64,000 nt of DNA from Thalassotalea algicola (GTDB taxonomy: Bacteria > Pseudomonadota > Gammaproteobacteria > Enterobacterales > Alteromonadaceae). The notes beneath the pieces are model-generated. The model saw only the letters and a list, made by a program, of their open reading frames with translations. It searched no databases and was not told the DNA's origin. The translations under genes were made by a program, and so were the position numbers. The stretch lies in NCBI RefSeq assembly GCF_012932965.1, contig NZ_JABBXH010000001.1, positions 310,001 to 374,000 on the forward strand, read 5' to 3'. Every line of letters starts with the position of its first letter. Positions within the stretch are counted from its first letter, which is position 1. Below are positions 1-9,489 of this stretch, piece by piece.

Positions 1-1302
1 GTTACTTTCGCCAGCATGGTCGTAGGCTATTGGGCCGTCAGCAGCTAATGTATGACAGCAATATGTATTGCCCAATTCAAAATTATCGCCTGCAGAAACT
101 TCGTTATTAGGTGTACATGCGTGTAATACAGAATAATTTTCGCCTCTTATCTCACTTACTAAGCCAATAGGTAAATGGAATAATTCACAGCCAAAAGCCA
201 ACAATCGATTTATCTTTTCATCAAGCGGAATATTAGGGTCTGCGCTGACATCATGTAATTGTTTAAGCGCGATTTCCGTAAGCTTTTGTTCGGTTATATC
301 ATTTTGAATAATAATGAAATTATCTTTGTTGCTTTCTGAGTTTTTCAACGGAACTATGGTTGTAGTAAACCAATGCAAACGGCCATTTTTAGCTTTATTA
401 CACGACTCACCTCGCCAAACTTGTTTATCAGCCAATGTATTGGCAATGGTTTGATAAAATGACTTTTCATGTACCGAACTTTTTAGCAAATCGAGTTTTT
501 GACCTAATATTTCACCTTTTTTATAGCCATACACCTGCCTGAATTTTTTATTATAAAAAACCAAGTTTCTATCGCTATCGATTTGTATCACTATCGAGTG
601 TTTATTAATCGCAAATTGAAAATCAGCGACTCGATCACGCTCTTTAGCTAACTTATCATAAGTGGTTATCAGCCAACCTTTCATCGGCTTAAAGACAACA
701 AAAGCAATCAGTACTAACGAAAATAGGGTAATAACCAACGTAAATAGCGCGATGTTTTTAATTATGACTATTTGTTGATTCGCCCCCTGTTCAAACAAGG
801 AAACGACTTCATCTAAGTCTGCGAGTATCTGCTCGGTATGGATAGAGAAAAACATATCTTGATCACGCAAACTCGTTCGTTTGTCTTGAGCAAGGAGTTG
901 AGCAGTGTCGGTATATAATTTTACTCGTTGATTAAGCGCACCTAGACCAAAATACTTTTCATTAATTTTTTCAGCAGCACTTGGCTCGAAATTTTCTAAT
1001 TGTTTAACTAGAAGCGCTTGGTTCTTTGACATTTTATTTGCAGCAAGTTGTAAGCGCTTTTTAACTTCACTTTCAGATAGTCCTTGATGGTTCTCAGTAA
1101 GTAAGGCGGTAGACAATAAGCTGACTTTCTGAGAAAGCATTCGCTGCTCACCAGCAACATTAATGATGTTAGCGTTAAGTTGTTGATAGCTATATTGGTG
1201 ATTTAGCGCAAAATATGCACTTAAAACAAGAACACCAATTGCTAACAAAGCCAATGTATAGCGTTTGCTATAACCAGCAATTAACGATTCAGTATTAAAC
1301 AT
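1..1302 (-). CDS. Membrane sensor protein with PilJ-type N-terminus, PAS and GAF domains (partial, 3' end outside window)
   Basis: The reading frame is open from an ATG at 1302 to the window edge, giving 434 codons with no stop. An AAGG lies about 10 nt upstream of the start. Seen: a membrane segment at residues ~14-32, then a region with the motif GEQRMLSQKVS typical of type IV pili methyl-accepting (PilJ-like) N-termini. A second membrane segment is near 190-212, followed by a PAS domain (~220-345, with FYNKKFRQVYGY) and the start of a GAF-like domain (CELFHLPIGLVS). The output domain lies outside the window; a GGDEF, EAL or histidine kinase module is usual for this architecture. It probably senses an extracytoplasmic or redox cue. 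The sensor class is fairly certain; the ligand and output are unknown. Confidence 0.8.
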   Translation of the reverse strand, partial: MFNTESLIAGYSKRYTLALLAIGVLVLSAYFALNHQYSYQQLNANIINVAGEQRMLSQKVSLLSTALLTENHQGLSESEVKKRLQLAANKMSKNQALLVKQLENFEPSAAEKINEKYFGLGALNQRVKLYTDTAQLLAQDKRTSLRDQDMFFSIHTEQILADLDEVVSLFEQGANQQIVIIKNIALFTLVITLFSLVLIAFVVFKPMKGWLITTYDKLAKERDRVADFQFAINKHSIVIQIDSDRNLVFYNKKFRQVYGYKKGEILGQKLDLLKSSVHEKSFYQTIANTLADKQVWRGESCNKAKNGRLHWFTTTIVPLKNSESNKDNFIIIQNDITEQKLTEIALKQLHDVSADPNIPLDEKINRLLAFGCELFHLPIGLVSEIRGENYSVLHACTPNNEVSAGDNFELGNTYCCHTLAADGPIAYDHAGESN

Positions 1303-1460
1303 TAAGCCGACCTTGTTCGTACTACTTTTGATGCTCGTTAACGTAAGTAGCTAACGTAACCATAACAAAGTAAACGATTATTTTAATTAAGACTAACTAT
1401 TGCACTAATCATAATTTCTCGCCAGCGCCAAGTCACTACTTATGTACTACTTCTATAGAT

Positions 1461-1922
1461 TTAATCTTCTAACAACAGCGTGATTTCCTGCTGAAATTTC
1501 TGTTGTTTTTCGCTATTGAAACCAACATGAGTTGCAATTAGCTGCCCTTGCCGATCAAACAACATACTACTTGGCATGCCTGGTAGTTTGAACTTTCGAG
1601 CAATGTAGCCCTTTGCATCATAAATCACAGGAAATGAGGCAGGAAACTCTGCTAAAAACTGAGTAGCGTTGTCTTTATCAGCATCAAGGTTTACAGAAAC
1701 CACCTGTAAACCACGGTCTTGATATTTCTCGACCATGTTGTTCAACCAAGGGAAAGACTGTCTGCACGGAATACACCAAGATGCCCAAAAGTCGACGTAA
1801 ACAACCTTACCTTGCTGCTTCGTTATAAATTGCGTTAGTTCAGCAACTTTTTGTTTTCTTTCATCGGCGAATGTAACTGTTGATAACCCGAATATTAGAC
1901 AAACCAACCACACTAATTTCAA
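1461..1922 (-). CDS. TlpA/ResA-like thiol-disulfide oxidoreductase, exported
   Basis: A 153-residue thioredoxin-fold protein. The N-terminus (residues 1-19, MKLVWLVCLIFGLSTVTFA) is a Sec signal peptide. The active site is WASWCIPCRQS near residue 50, a CxxC in the usual TlpA/ResA context, and the cis-proline region is seen in KLPGMPSS. TlpA-like proteins reduce periplasmic disulfides, for example in cytochrome c maturation or protein repair. The gene lies 37 bp downstream of the GGDEF gene on the same strand and is probably co-transcribed with it. No cytochrome maturation genes are nearby, so the client protein is unknown. Confidence 0.85.
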   Translation of the reverse strand: MKLVWLVCLIFGLSTVTFADERKQKVAELTQFITKQQGKVVYVDFWASWCIPCRQSFPWLNNMVEKYQDRGLQVVSVNLDADKDNATQFLAEFPASFPVIYDAKGYIARKFKLPGMPSSMLFDRQGQLIATHVGFNSEKQQKFQQEITLLLED

Positions 1923-1959
1923 TTTTTTTCCTTTGTAAATAATATCTTTTATTTCAGTA

Positions 1960-3756
1960 TTAATACTGACCTATCATAACTCTGTTCCGACCACTTCGTT
2001 TAGCCATATACATAGCTTCATCTGCCGTTTTTATCGCTAATTCAATACCGTACTCTATATTGACTTCCACCAAACCGATACTTGCTGAAATACTAAAAGA
2101 CGTATCATTAACTGTTATTTTCTCAGATGCTATATCACTGACTAGTCGTTCTCCAACTAATTTCGCTGTGCTCAAACCCTCTGTTACTAATAGCGCAAAT
2201 TCTTCGCCACCTAACCGCCCAAATACATCAGTTTCTCTTACTCGCCTGTTTACAATCTCTGTGAAAGTGCATAATGCCTGATCGCCAGCACCATGCCCCA
2301 TCGAGTCATTGATTTGTTTAAAGTGGTCAAGATCTATAACAAACAAACAGCAACGTTGTTGACTACGTTGTGCCAACTTAAGGCGTTCTTCTGCTCGCTC
2401 AAAGAAACTTCGACGGTTATGAATACCTGTCAACGGATCTTTTCGAGCCTCTTGCTCAGCGATAGATTTAGCTTGTTCTAACTCCATAGTACGCGCTTTT
2501 ACTTCCATTTCTAATAAGGCTTTAGATTGCTCCAAGTGCGCTTGATATGATGCTTTGGCCGCATTTTTCTCTTTACGTAATCTGTTCACCATCATCGACA
2601 TCGCAAACATTATTGTTAACATTTCTAAAAGCGAAGCGGCTGGCGGCCAATAATAATTTATAAAATTATGCTCAACGACTCCCAAATCACGCAGTGCTTG
2701 AATAATGAGGCCAATTACAAGGAATGACCAAGCAATAGAATAAATACCCGCCTCTTTTGACCCCTGTCGCCACCTAGCAAAGCCAACACCGATTAATACT
2801 GGGTATAATAGTAAAGCGACAGTAATCGTAATAATCGCGATAACTTTAATTTGAAACAATGCACTTATAAGCAACAACAAGGCATTGGCTAACATTAACA
2901 AAAGTACTTTATCTAATTTAGGAGTAAATTGTTTAGATTTTAAAAAGGCACGTGAAAATAGTAAGCCACAAATAATGGTAATTGCGCCGCTAGTTGACAT
3001 TAAACTCCAATGAAAGTTTTCCCTCAAAATATATTGATGAGTAAAACCTAATATGGTTGCCCAACAGGTAATCTTAGAAAAAGCATAAATACTGTAATAA
3101 TAAAATACTTCTTGTCGAGTAACGACACCTGCAACCAAAGCAAATAGCGACATGAGAAAGAAAGAACCAAATAAGAAGCTAATAAAACTAGCTTCCCCAG
3201 TCTGCGCTTCATAAAAGTTATCAGCAGTCCAAATTCGCATGCTTGGATAGGTAAAGCCAGCTTCGTCTGAACCAAAGCGAACCAGTATTTCTTGTGTTTC
3301 GTTAGCAGAAAAATTTAGCGGTAATGTGAAGCGATGACTCCGCACCGGTCGATGTATAAATGGTTTAGTTAATGAAAGTTGGTGTACTAGCTGATATTTT
3401 CCACTAAGTTTATCTTTGATATACAGGTCAATGTGAATAATTTGATGGTCAATATACTCCAAGAAAATATCATTTGGGATACTAAAAGTGTTTGTGATAA
3501 CAATAGACGACCAAAAAGCACCTTTTTTAAGACCTGTAGAGCCGGCTGAACTTAACGGTTTAAATTGGCCTTCATTAAGCAATTGAGCAACTTCAACAAG
3601 AGATAATGCATTGGTAGCATCATGATACACCGCTTGCTGGCCAGTTCTTTTGAGACCTTGTTCATTGCCACCTACTTCAATAGCATTTTGTGCATACAAA
3701 GGAAGCGAAAAAAAAATGCATATTATCCAAATTGCCCACAACTTAACTTTAGACAT
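1960..3756 (-). CDS. 7TM-DISM diguanylate cyclase (GGDEF)
   Basis: About 598 residues. Order: signal peptide (1-23), a periplasmic 7TMR-DISMED2-type carbohydrate-binding-like domain (~45-180), seven membrane helices (~195-395), a coiled coil rich in Lys and Glu, and a C-terminal GGDEF domain. The active motif is GRLGGEEFALL, so the A-site is intact and c-di-GMP synthesis is expected. An RETD placed five residues before GGEEF fits a product-inhibition I-site. A TTG lies six bases upstream in frame, but the ATG at 3756 is preferred. It likely links an extracellular ligand to c-di-GMP and motile/sessile behaviour. The TlpA-like gene follows immediately. Confidence 0.88.
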   Translation of the reverse strand: MSKVKLWAIWIICIFFSLPLYAQNAIEVGGNEQGLKRTGQQAVYHDATNALSLVEVAQLLNEGQFKPLSSAGSTGLKKGAFWSSIVITNTFSIPNDIFLEYIDHQIIHIDLYIKDKLSGKYQLVHQLSLTKPFIHRPVRSHRFTLPLNFSANETQEILVRFGSDEAGFTYPSMRIWTADNFYEAQTGEASFISFLFGSFFLMSLFALVAGVVTRQEVFYYYSIYAFSKITCWATILGFTHQYILRENFHWSLMSTSGAITIICGLLFSRAFLKSKQFTPKLDKVLLLMLANALLLLISALFQIKVIAIITITVALLLYPVLIGVGFARWRQGSKEAGIYSIAWSFLVIGLIIQALRDLGVVEHNFINYYWPPAASLLEMLTIMFAMSMMVNRLRKEKNAAKASYQAHLEQSKALLEMEVKARTMELEQAKSIAEQEARKDPLTGIHNRRSFFERAEERLKLAQRSQQRCCLFVIDLDHFKQINDSMGHGAGDQALCTFTEIVNRRVRETDVFGRLGGEEFALLVTEGLSTAKLVGERLVSDIASEKITVNDTSFSISASIGLVEVNIEYGIELAIKTADEAMYMAKRSGRNRVMIGQY

Positions 3757-3901
3757 TATCAACCATCACTTATAGATAAATGCTTATCGAACATTTTGTT
3801 CTGACCTTAACTTAATGTTAAGCATAACATATGCTTTAAGTCATTGAAGATTTTGGTATACGTAATGAACAATTGATGTGTTTTAATGGGTATTAACTGC
3901 C

Positions 3902-3925
3902 AAAAAAGGCGCCTAAGCGCCTTTT
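3902..3925 (-). terminator. Rho-independent terminator of the subtilase gene
   Basis: A nine-base-pair stem (AAAAGGCGC / GCGCCTTTT) with a 4-nt loop lies just past the stop of the protease gene. On the minus strand it is followed by a run of T. It separates the protease from the GGDEF gene downstream. Confidence 0.85.
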
Positions 3926-3944
3926 AATGGAAGTACAGAAACGT

Positions 3945-5348
3945 TTATTTTGGGCTTTGTACTTTACCATGACCGTAAACATCATCACGGCCAGACTTAC
4001 CCATATCTAGTGCTAAACTGCGCAATTCACGCTCTACAGCAGATGGTTTCATATCGCCACCATTCGCACCAATAATTAATGCAGCTACACCTGCAGCATG
4101 AGGGGCAGACATAGATGTACCTACTGACCAGTACCAGCCACCATTACCTGTACTGAAAACAAAGTCAAAGGCATAACATACATTGCTAACGCCAGCGACA
4201 GTACATACATCAGTACCACCTGGCATAAATGCACTAGTATAGTCACCACCTGGTGCACCAAAGTCGATTTCAGATTGACCATAGTTAGAATAAATAGCTA
4301 AATGATCAGTAAAGGTATTTGGATCAGTCGCCCACATACGAGGACCTAATGCCGAAATTGAATTTACCGCAGGAAGACCCGCTGGTAACTTGATCAGACT
4401 ATCGGTGTGATCCATATCAGTCGCTTCATTACCTGCTGAAGCAATCAACGTTACACCATTTTTCTTCGCATAATTTGCAGCTTTTGCGTAAGTATTAATA
4501 AAATGCGCAATGCCATCTTTACCACCTACAGTAAACTTAATATCGTCAGATGTATCGTAAGGCGTATCATTTACATCGTATAAACCATTACGTCGAATTC
4601 CAAGACCTAAGCTCATATTTGCTACATCAGCACCAATATTTGCCGCGTAAACCATAGCAGCCATAGTACCGTATGAGCTACCTGAACCTGTGTCAGCAGA
4701 TAACGCCTTTAAAATAACTAATTCAGCCTCAGGAGCAACACCAATAGTACCAAACCCATTGTCAGCCGCAGCAATAGTTCCTGCAGTATGAGAACCATGG
4801 TTTCCTACATCAGTACCTGCATAATCCCATGCCTCACCTGGCACAAACGATGCACTTAAACCAAAATTAATATTAGGTGCTAAATCTGGATGAGTAGCAT
4901 CTGCACCTGAATCTATTACGGCCACACGAACGCCTGCACCTCGATTGCCTGCATTCCATGCTTCAACCGCACCAACGGCTTTATGACCCCATTGAAGATC
5001 AAAAAAGAAATCGTCATCACCACTTGCAGGAGGGTTAGCGAAATCTTCAGCAGTTACTACAAGGTTCGCATCTGCAGGTAAGTTTTCTATTTTAGGAGTA
5101 AAAGCCGTTGCATCAGGCACTAGAGTTAAACCGGAGTTCTCTGCTTCTGCCACTGTCGAGAAAGCCACCTGACAGACGCCAATCTCTTCAATACAATCAA
5201 CTAAGGTACCACCTGATTTTGCCACTTCTGAAGCAACTTTAGCTTCATTGAATTTACCGTTAACATCTAAAATAAAGTTAGTTGGCTTAGCGCTTACCGT
5301 AGCTGATACCGCTAGCGCTAATGAGGAAATTAATAGTGTTTTTTTCAT
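3945..5348 (-). CDS. Secreted subtilisin-like serine protease (peptidase S8)
   Basis: About 467 residues from the ATG at 5348, which has AGGA 12 nt upstream and begins with a clean signal peptide (MKKTLLISSLALAVSATVSA). A longer in-frame start exists but would bury the signal peptide. After a pro-region of ~100 residues come the catalytic Asp in VAVIDSGADATHPDL, the His in NHGSHTAGTIAA and the Ser in GTSMSAPHAAGVAAL. The triad is complete and in S8 order. The protein ends soon after YGHGKV, so there is no C-terminal pre-peptidase or P/homoB domain. The likely role is extracellular protein degradation for nutrients. It is a single-gene unit with its own terminator. Confidence 0.92.
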   Translation of the reverse strand: MKKTLLISSLALAVSATVSAKPTNFILDVNGKFNEAKVASEVAKSGGTLVDCIEEIGVCQVAFSTVAEAENSGLTLVPDATAFTPKIENLPADANLVVTAEDFANPPASGDDDFFFDLQWGHKAVGAVEAWNAGNRGAGVRVAVIDSGADATHPDLAPNINFGLSASFVPGEAWDYAGTDVGNHGSHTAGTIAAADNGFGTIGVAPEAELVILKALSADTGSGSSYGTMAAMVYAANIGADVANMSLGLGIRRNGLYDVNDTPYDTSDDIKFTVGGKDGIAHFINTYAKAANYAKKNGVTLIASAGNEATDMDHTDSLIKLPAGLPAVNSISALGPRMWATDPNTFTDHLAIYSNYGQSEIDFGAPGGDYTSAFMPGGTDVCTVAGVSNVCYAFDFVFSTGNGGWYWSVGTSMSAPHAAGVAALIIGANGGDMKPSAVERELRSLALDMGKSGRDDVYGHGKVQSPK

Positions 5349-5802
5349 TGTTATGCTTTTTCCTATTGTTTTATCAGCACCACTAATCGAACCCAAAAAA
5401 GTAATAACGTAGATACATCTGTCTACTTTTCGACTACTTATTCAATTATCAACGCTTAGATTTATTTATAATTTTTGTATATGAAAAAGTAAGTATTTTC
5501 TTATTGTTCAGAAAATCAACTTAACAAATTAGTAACATTTGATTCACCTACAATCAACACCTGCTTGGTCTTACCAGCACATGAGCATACTAATTAAAAA
5601 ATCAAAATTAAGGCTAAGCCGCTGTTTAAAATAGCATTTAAAAAAAAGCTGAAAGCTTTCCAATATATTTTTATTTCTAACTTTATTAATTGACCAAAGC
5701 GATATTACTAGCATTGATAATAAACAAAATCAGCAAAGTTAAGTTGCATACTAAATACAATAGTATAAATTGTGATAATCAAAAAATTAGAAAGCCATAA
5801 AT
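5349..5802. other. AT-rich divergent intergenic region
   Basis: About 450 bases between the divergently transcribed subtilase and LysR genes. It must carry both promoters. I see no RNA gene, no convincing small ORF and no strong palindrome apart from short AT-rich ones. Confidence 0.5.
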
Positions 5803-6717
5803 ATGCTGCATACTAAAATTGACCTTAATTTATTTATCGTACTTCAATCGGTATACGACCTTGGCTCAATAACCTTAGCAGCAAAAAAGCTTCATTTAAC
5901 CCAACCTGCCGTTAGCCATGCGATTGCTCGTTTACGAGATAAGTTCAATGATCCTTTGTTTGTCAGACATGGGCGAAAAATGGTGCCAACCGAGTTATGT
6001 CAACGCATCATGCCAAGCATTCATCTATCATTACAAGGGCTGCATGAAACGCTTAGCCCTGTTTCTGAATTTGATATACACCAACATGATCGACTTATTC
6101 GTTTGGGCTTAAGAGATATTTTAGAGTCAATATTTTTTCCACCATTAATGACCGATTTAGTCAAAAATACACCAAACATTCGCATCAATAGTGAGCAAAT
6201 AAAACGAGCAGAAATGGAATCTGCTTTGAATGACCAAAGTTTAGATATAGTGATTGACGTATTAACGCCAACTAGCAGCAAAATTAATAGCCAGTTGATT
6301 TGTAATGAGCATTTTTCATTAATTTGCCGACCTGGGCACCCAATACTAGAAAAGCTATCGTTAGCTGAATATGTGAAATACCCGCACGCGATAGTCTCGC
6401 TGAAAGATTCTATGGTGAATAATGTTGATATGGCGCTTGCTAAACACGGCTGTGCAAGAGATGTTGTGCTGCGTTGTGAACACTATTTCGCTGCAGCAAG
6501 TGTCGTTTGTCAATGCGACATGTTGCTGACCATGCCTAATGCCTACGCCAATATTTTAAAAGATAAACTACCTGTTGAAATTACTACGCTACCGTTTGAT
6601 GTGCCTCATATGCCTGTACACATGTACTGGCATAAACAAGTAGAGCAAGATCCTGTTAATAATTGGCTTAGAGAAAAGCTACTTGCTATTGCAAAGCAGC
6701 TTTTTCCTAACAATTGA
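5803..6717 (+). CDS. LysR-family transcriptional regulator
   Basis: A 304-residue LTTR of normal length. The N-terminal winged HTH spans ~residues 5-65 (SITLAAKKLHLTQPAVSHAIARL, shown in the order typical for NodD/LeuO-type members, with DPLFVRHGRKMVPT after it). The rest is a periplasmic-binding-protein-like effector domain. The gene is convergent with the amidohydrolase/RidA cluster and ends 11 bp from it. It could control that cluster or the divergent subtilase, but neither is proven by sequence. The effector is unknown. Confidence 0.9.
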   Translation: MLHTKIDLNLFIVLQSVYDLGSITLAAKKLHLTQPAVSHAIARLRDKFNDPLFVRHGRKMVPTELCQRIMPSIHLSLQGLHETLSPVSEFDIHQHDRLIRLGLRDILESIFFPPLMTDLVKNTPNIRINSEQIKRAEMESALNDQSLDIVIDVLTPTSSKINSQLICNEHFSLICRPGHPILEKLSLAEYVKYPHAIVSLKDSMVNNVDMALAKHGCARDVVLRCEHYFAAASVVCQCDMLLTMPNAYANILKDKLPVEITTLPFDVPHMPVHMYWHKQVEQDPVNNWLREKLLAIAKQLFPNN

Positions 6718-6728
6718 GATTGAACTTG

Positions 6729-7190
6729 TTACTTAACGACAGCCAAACACTCTACTTCAACTAAAGAACCGAGTGCTAGCTCAGAAACAGCAAAGGCACT
6801 TCGTGCAGGGTAAGGCGCTTTAAAATATTGTTTGTAAATTTTATTAAACTGCCCAAAATCCTTAATGTCCGTTAACATTACCATGCATTTAATGACATTT
6901 GACATGTCGTAGCCGTATTTTTCTAGCGTCGTTTGAATATTCTTTAAAGTTTGATGGGCTTCACTATTAAAGCCACCTTCAGCCAATTTACCGGTTTTTG
7001 GGTTTATGCCGATTTTTCCAGACAAATATAAAGTATTGCCAACTTTTACGGCTTCCGAAAATGGTAAGGTACTTTTGCTATTTTTGTCGTTTAAGTATTC
7101 AACGTTTACTTGCTCTGCAGCGACTGAAGAGCCTGTGGCGACAGCCAGAAGTACAATGACGACTTTAGCCAGAGATATTATTATTTTCAT
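6729..7190 (-). CDS. RidA/YjgF-family protein with signal peptide
   Basis: About 153 residues. The ATG at 7190 has GGAA 8 nt upstream and is preferred over a TTG 12 bases earlier. Residues 1-25 form a Sec signal peptide (ending SSVAAEQ), so the protein should be periplasmic. The Rid domain follows and keeps the RidA arginine in YPARSAFAV and the glutamate in LVEVECLAVV. Known RidA proteins hydrolyse enamine/imine intermediates in the cytoplasm; export is unusual but seen in some paralogues. It is the last gene of the minus-strand run that starts with the TonB receptor, 50 bp after the GFA gene. The substrate is unknown. Confidence 0.85.
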   Translation of the reverse strand: MKIIISLAKVVIVLLAVATGSSVAAEQVNVEYLNDKNSKSTLPFSEAVKVGNTLYLSGKIGINPKTGKLAEGGFNSEAHQTLKNIQTTLEKYGYDMSNVIKCMVMLTDIKDFGQFNKIYKQYFKAPYPARSAFAVSELALGSLVEVECLAVVK

Positions 7191-7240
7191 TATGATTTCC
7201 AATAGTTTTTCAAATTTATATATTAGTGATGCCTATGCCA

Positions 7241-7651
7241 TTAAGGAATTGTTGTAAATGCTTTAATCGCTTTTATTGATGGAATCCAACTCAACTTAGA
7301 GCGACACCATATCTGTGCTTTAGGTGGTAAATTTGATTGCTGATCAACCGTGCCTAATCGAATTCCATAGACTTTGGGGCCAGCCTCTACACTGGTTGCA
7401 TAAATTGCTGAACCGCAATTTCCACAAAAACCTTGAGCACGTTGATTACCGCTATCAGCCGTTTTGACATACTCCTTAACTTGTCCTCGAGTAATTTCTA
7501 AACCATCTAGCTTAGACACAACCACCGTTCGAAAAGCACTGCCTGACAAGCGCTGGCAATCAGTACAATGACAAATCATCACCTTGTCTGAATCTACTTC
7601 TGCTTGATATTGAATTTCACCGCAATGACAGCCTCCTGTAATATTCATCAT
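7241..7651 (-). CDS. GFA-domain (glutathione-dependent formaldehyde-activating-like) zinc protein
   Basis: 136 residues, no signal peptide, so cytoplasmic. The GFA/CENP-V fold is shown by Cys clusters GCHCGEI (residues ~7-13), ICHCTDCQRLSG (~26-37) and FCGNCGSAIY (~75-84), which bind two zinc ions in the family. AAGGA precedes the tandem ATG ATG start. Most members have no proven substrate; formaldehyde-glutathione condensation is known only for the founding enzyme. It lies 6 bp after the cupin gene and 50 bp before RidA, so it is almost surely in the same transcript. Domain call is solid, reaction unknown. Confidence 0.85.
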   Translation of the reverse strand: MMNITGGCHCGEIQYQAEVDSDKVMICHCTDCQRLSGSAFRTVVVSKLDGLEITRGQVKEYVKTADSGNQRAQGFCGNCGSAIYATSVEAGPKVYGIRLGTVDQQSNLPPKAQIWCRSKLSWIPSIKAIKAFTTIP

Positions 7652-7657
7652 TTTTCC

Positions 7658-8059
7658 TTATTGCGCAGGTAAATCAAAAGCGATTAACACACAGTCTTCA
7701 TCACTAATATTCTTATAAGAATGAACCGTTGTTGCATCTTCCACCAAAGAATCACCAGCTTTCAACTCCCGCTGTGATGAACCGCGATACTCCACAATTA
7801 CGCCCGATTCTACATAAACAATGCCGGGACGCTTACTATGTTCATGTTCACCAATTTTGGCACCTGCTGGAACAACAATACGCCTTGCTCGTATATCGAA
7901 ACCTGCCATAACGGGCACTTGCTTAGCTAAAGCAAAGCGCGCTAATGGCTGAACTTCTATATTTCCTTCAAGTACACTTTTAGCATGAATGGGTAACACC
8001 AGCATAGATAAGACACTTATTATCAAACCCGCTTTAAACAGTATAAATAACTTAATCAT
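7658..8059 (-). CDS. Exported cupin-domain protein
   Basis: 133 residues with a signal peptide (residues 1-26, ending LPIHA). A very strong Shine-Dalgarno (AAGGAGGA) sits just upstream of the ATG. The single cupin_2 barrel shows EHEHSKRPGIVYVESG (metal-binding His/Glu region) and VHSYKNISDEDCVLIAFD (second motif). Such small cupins are metal-dependent dioxygenases, isomerases or simple binding proteins. It lies 20 bp after the NRAMP-like gene and 6 bp before the GFA gene, so it belongs to the same operon. The periplasmic location is inferred from the signal peptide. Confidence 0.82.
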   Translation of the reverse strand: MIKLFILFKAGLIISVLSMLVLPIHAKSVLEGNIEVQPLARFALAKQVPVMAGFDIRARRIVVPAGAKIGEHEHSKRPGIVYVESGVIVEYRGSSQRELKAGDSLVEDATTVHSYKNISDEDCVLIAFDLPAQ

Positions 8060-8079
8060 ACTTCCTCCTTAACACCTGA

Positions 8080-9339
8080 TTAGCCGATAAATTTCCACCA
8101 CAAATAGAACACACTAAATAAGGTTAATAATGCCAAGCTAATTAAGGTGTATACCTTAAATATTCCTTGGGGCTTTTCTGATTCATCAATCTCAGATTTC
8201 ATCATTACTTGATAGTTAAGCCAGCCATATATTGGTGCACTGACAAATGATACTGTCGTTACAAAATCCAAAAGAATCGTAATGTTGCGAGAAAAATAGG
8301 TAATTATCCACCAACTGCCCAATGCTAAAACAAGTAAAGTGACTATATAGGCGGCATTTGCTTTTGCTTCGTTAGTTTCTGAGCGAACCAAAGTAAATGC
8401 TCTCCTCCAAACTTGAGGAAAGCCGTCAGCCACAGCAAATGTAGTGGAGAACAATGCAACAAACGTAATTATCGCCATTAACAACCAACTCCAGTCACCC
8501 AGTGCTTTGGTATAAACACCGATCAGTTGCCCGGCAAAAGCGGCCGCAGAATTAGCAAAACTAATTCCTTCTCCAAACATCAGCATAGCACCAAGAGAAA
8601 CAAAAATTAGAGCTAAAATTAAGCTTGTTACATAACCAATATTAAAATCGATACAGGCGTTATTAGCGGCTTCTTTACTTGGCTTATCGACACGAGAAAG
8701 GGTCCACAATGAATGCCAAACTGACACTTCTATCGCTGTTGGCATCCAACCTACCAATGCGACAATAAACGCTATACTTGCGCCAGTTGTTAGAGAAATG
8801 ATAGGCGCATCACCAGAGGGGGTTAGCCCTAATCGCCCTACTGCGGCAAACCACGCGATAATGCTACAAATCGCAAGCGCTAACATCATCCACTTTAATA
8901 AATTATTTAGTAATTTGTAGTGCCCAATAATTAACACTGTACACACAACCAAGAGAATAAGCCCTGCCCAACCTGAGAGCGAAAGCAAGTCACCAAATAA
9001 ATTCATTGCCAGTGCGGATGTCACTATAGTTACGCCCGCTTGAACAAAGAACATGGTGATTAAGGTTAGCGATAGGAATAGATAAAATGCGTAATTACCT
9101 ACCGATTTGTAGCCATCTAACAAACTTTTTCCAGTTAGCCCTGCATATTTAGGACCGAATAAGAAAAAGGGATATTTAATAACATGCGCCAGCAAAATAA
9201 AGCCAATTAATGCAAAACCATAGTCAGCGCCAGCTCTGGTGGATTGCACAATATGAGACACACCAATACTGGTTGCCGCCCAGACAATTCCAGGACCTAA
9301 TAGTTGAAATATTTTTTGAATGTTGATTTGAAGGTTCAT
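8080..9339 (-). CDS. NRAMP-superfamily transporter lacking the canonical metal-binding motifs
   Basis: 419 residues with about eleven membrane helices and the NRAMP/COG1914 layout: GPGIVWAATSIGVSH in helix 1 and LVGWMPTAIEVSVWHS in helix 6. In classical Mn/Fe NRAMPs, helix 1 carries DPGN and helix 6 carries MPH. Here these read GVSH and MPT, so the usual transition-metal site is not present. The substrate is therefore probably not Mn or Fe. In an operon with an exported amidohydrolase, cupin and RidA, it may import a product of periplasmic degradation (inference). 150 bp separate it from the upstream M20 gene; 20 bp from the cupin downstream. Confidence 0.8.
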   Translation of the reverse strand: MNLQINIQKIFQLLGPGIVWAATSIGVSHIVQSTRAGADYGFALIGFILLAHVIKYPFFLFGPKYAGLTGKSLLDGYKSVGNYAFYLFLSLTLITMFFVQAGVTIVTSALAMNLFGDLLSLSGWAGLILLVVCTVLIIGHYKLLNNLLKWMMLALAICSIIAWFAAVGRLGLTPSGDAPIISLTTGASIAFIVALVGWMPTAIEVSVWHSLWTLSRVDKPSKEAANNACIDFNIGYVTSLILALIFVSLGAMLMFGEGISFANSAAAFAGQLIGVYTKALGDWSWLLMAIITFVALFSTTFAVADGFPQVWRRAFTLVRSETNEAKANAAYIVTLLVLALGSWWIITYFSRNITILLDFVTTVSFVSAPIYGWLNYQVMMKSEIDESEKPQGIFKVYTLISLALLTLFSVFYLWWKFIG

Positions 9340-9489
9340 TATGAACTTCCTAAATTACCAGCCATCACAACATAGGCGACATAAAAGCCCATTAGCACTA
9401 GGAAAGGAGAAGGTGTAATGCTATAGGTACTTTTATATCGCAATGTTCATTAAGATGAACGTAAAAACGAACGTTTATACAACTATTGA

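Noticed and set aside
7658-9339. Mn/Fe import operon reading of the NRAMP-like gene
   Set aside because: The canonical metal motifs are absent and neighbours are catabolic-type proteins, not metal regulators.
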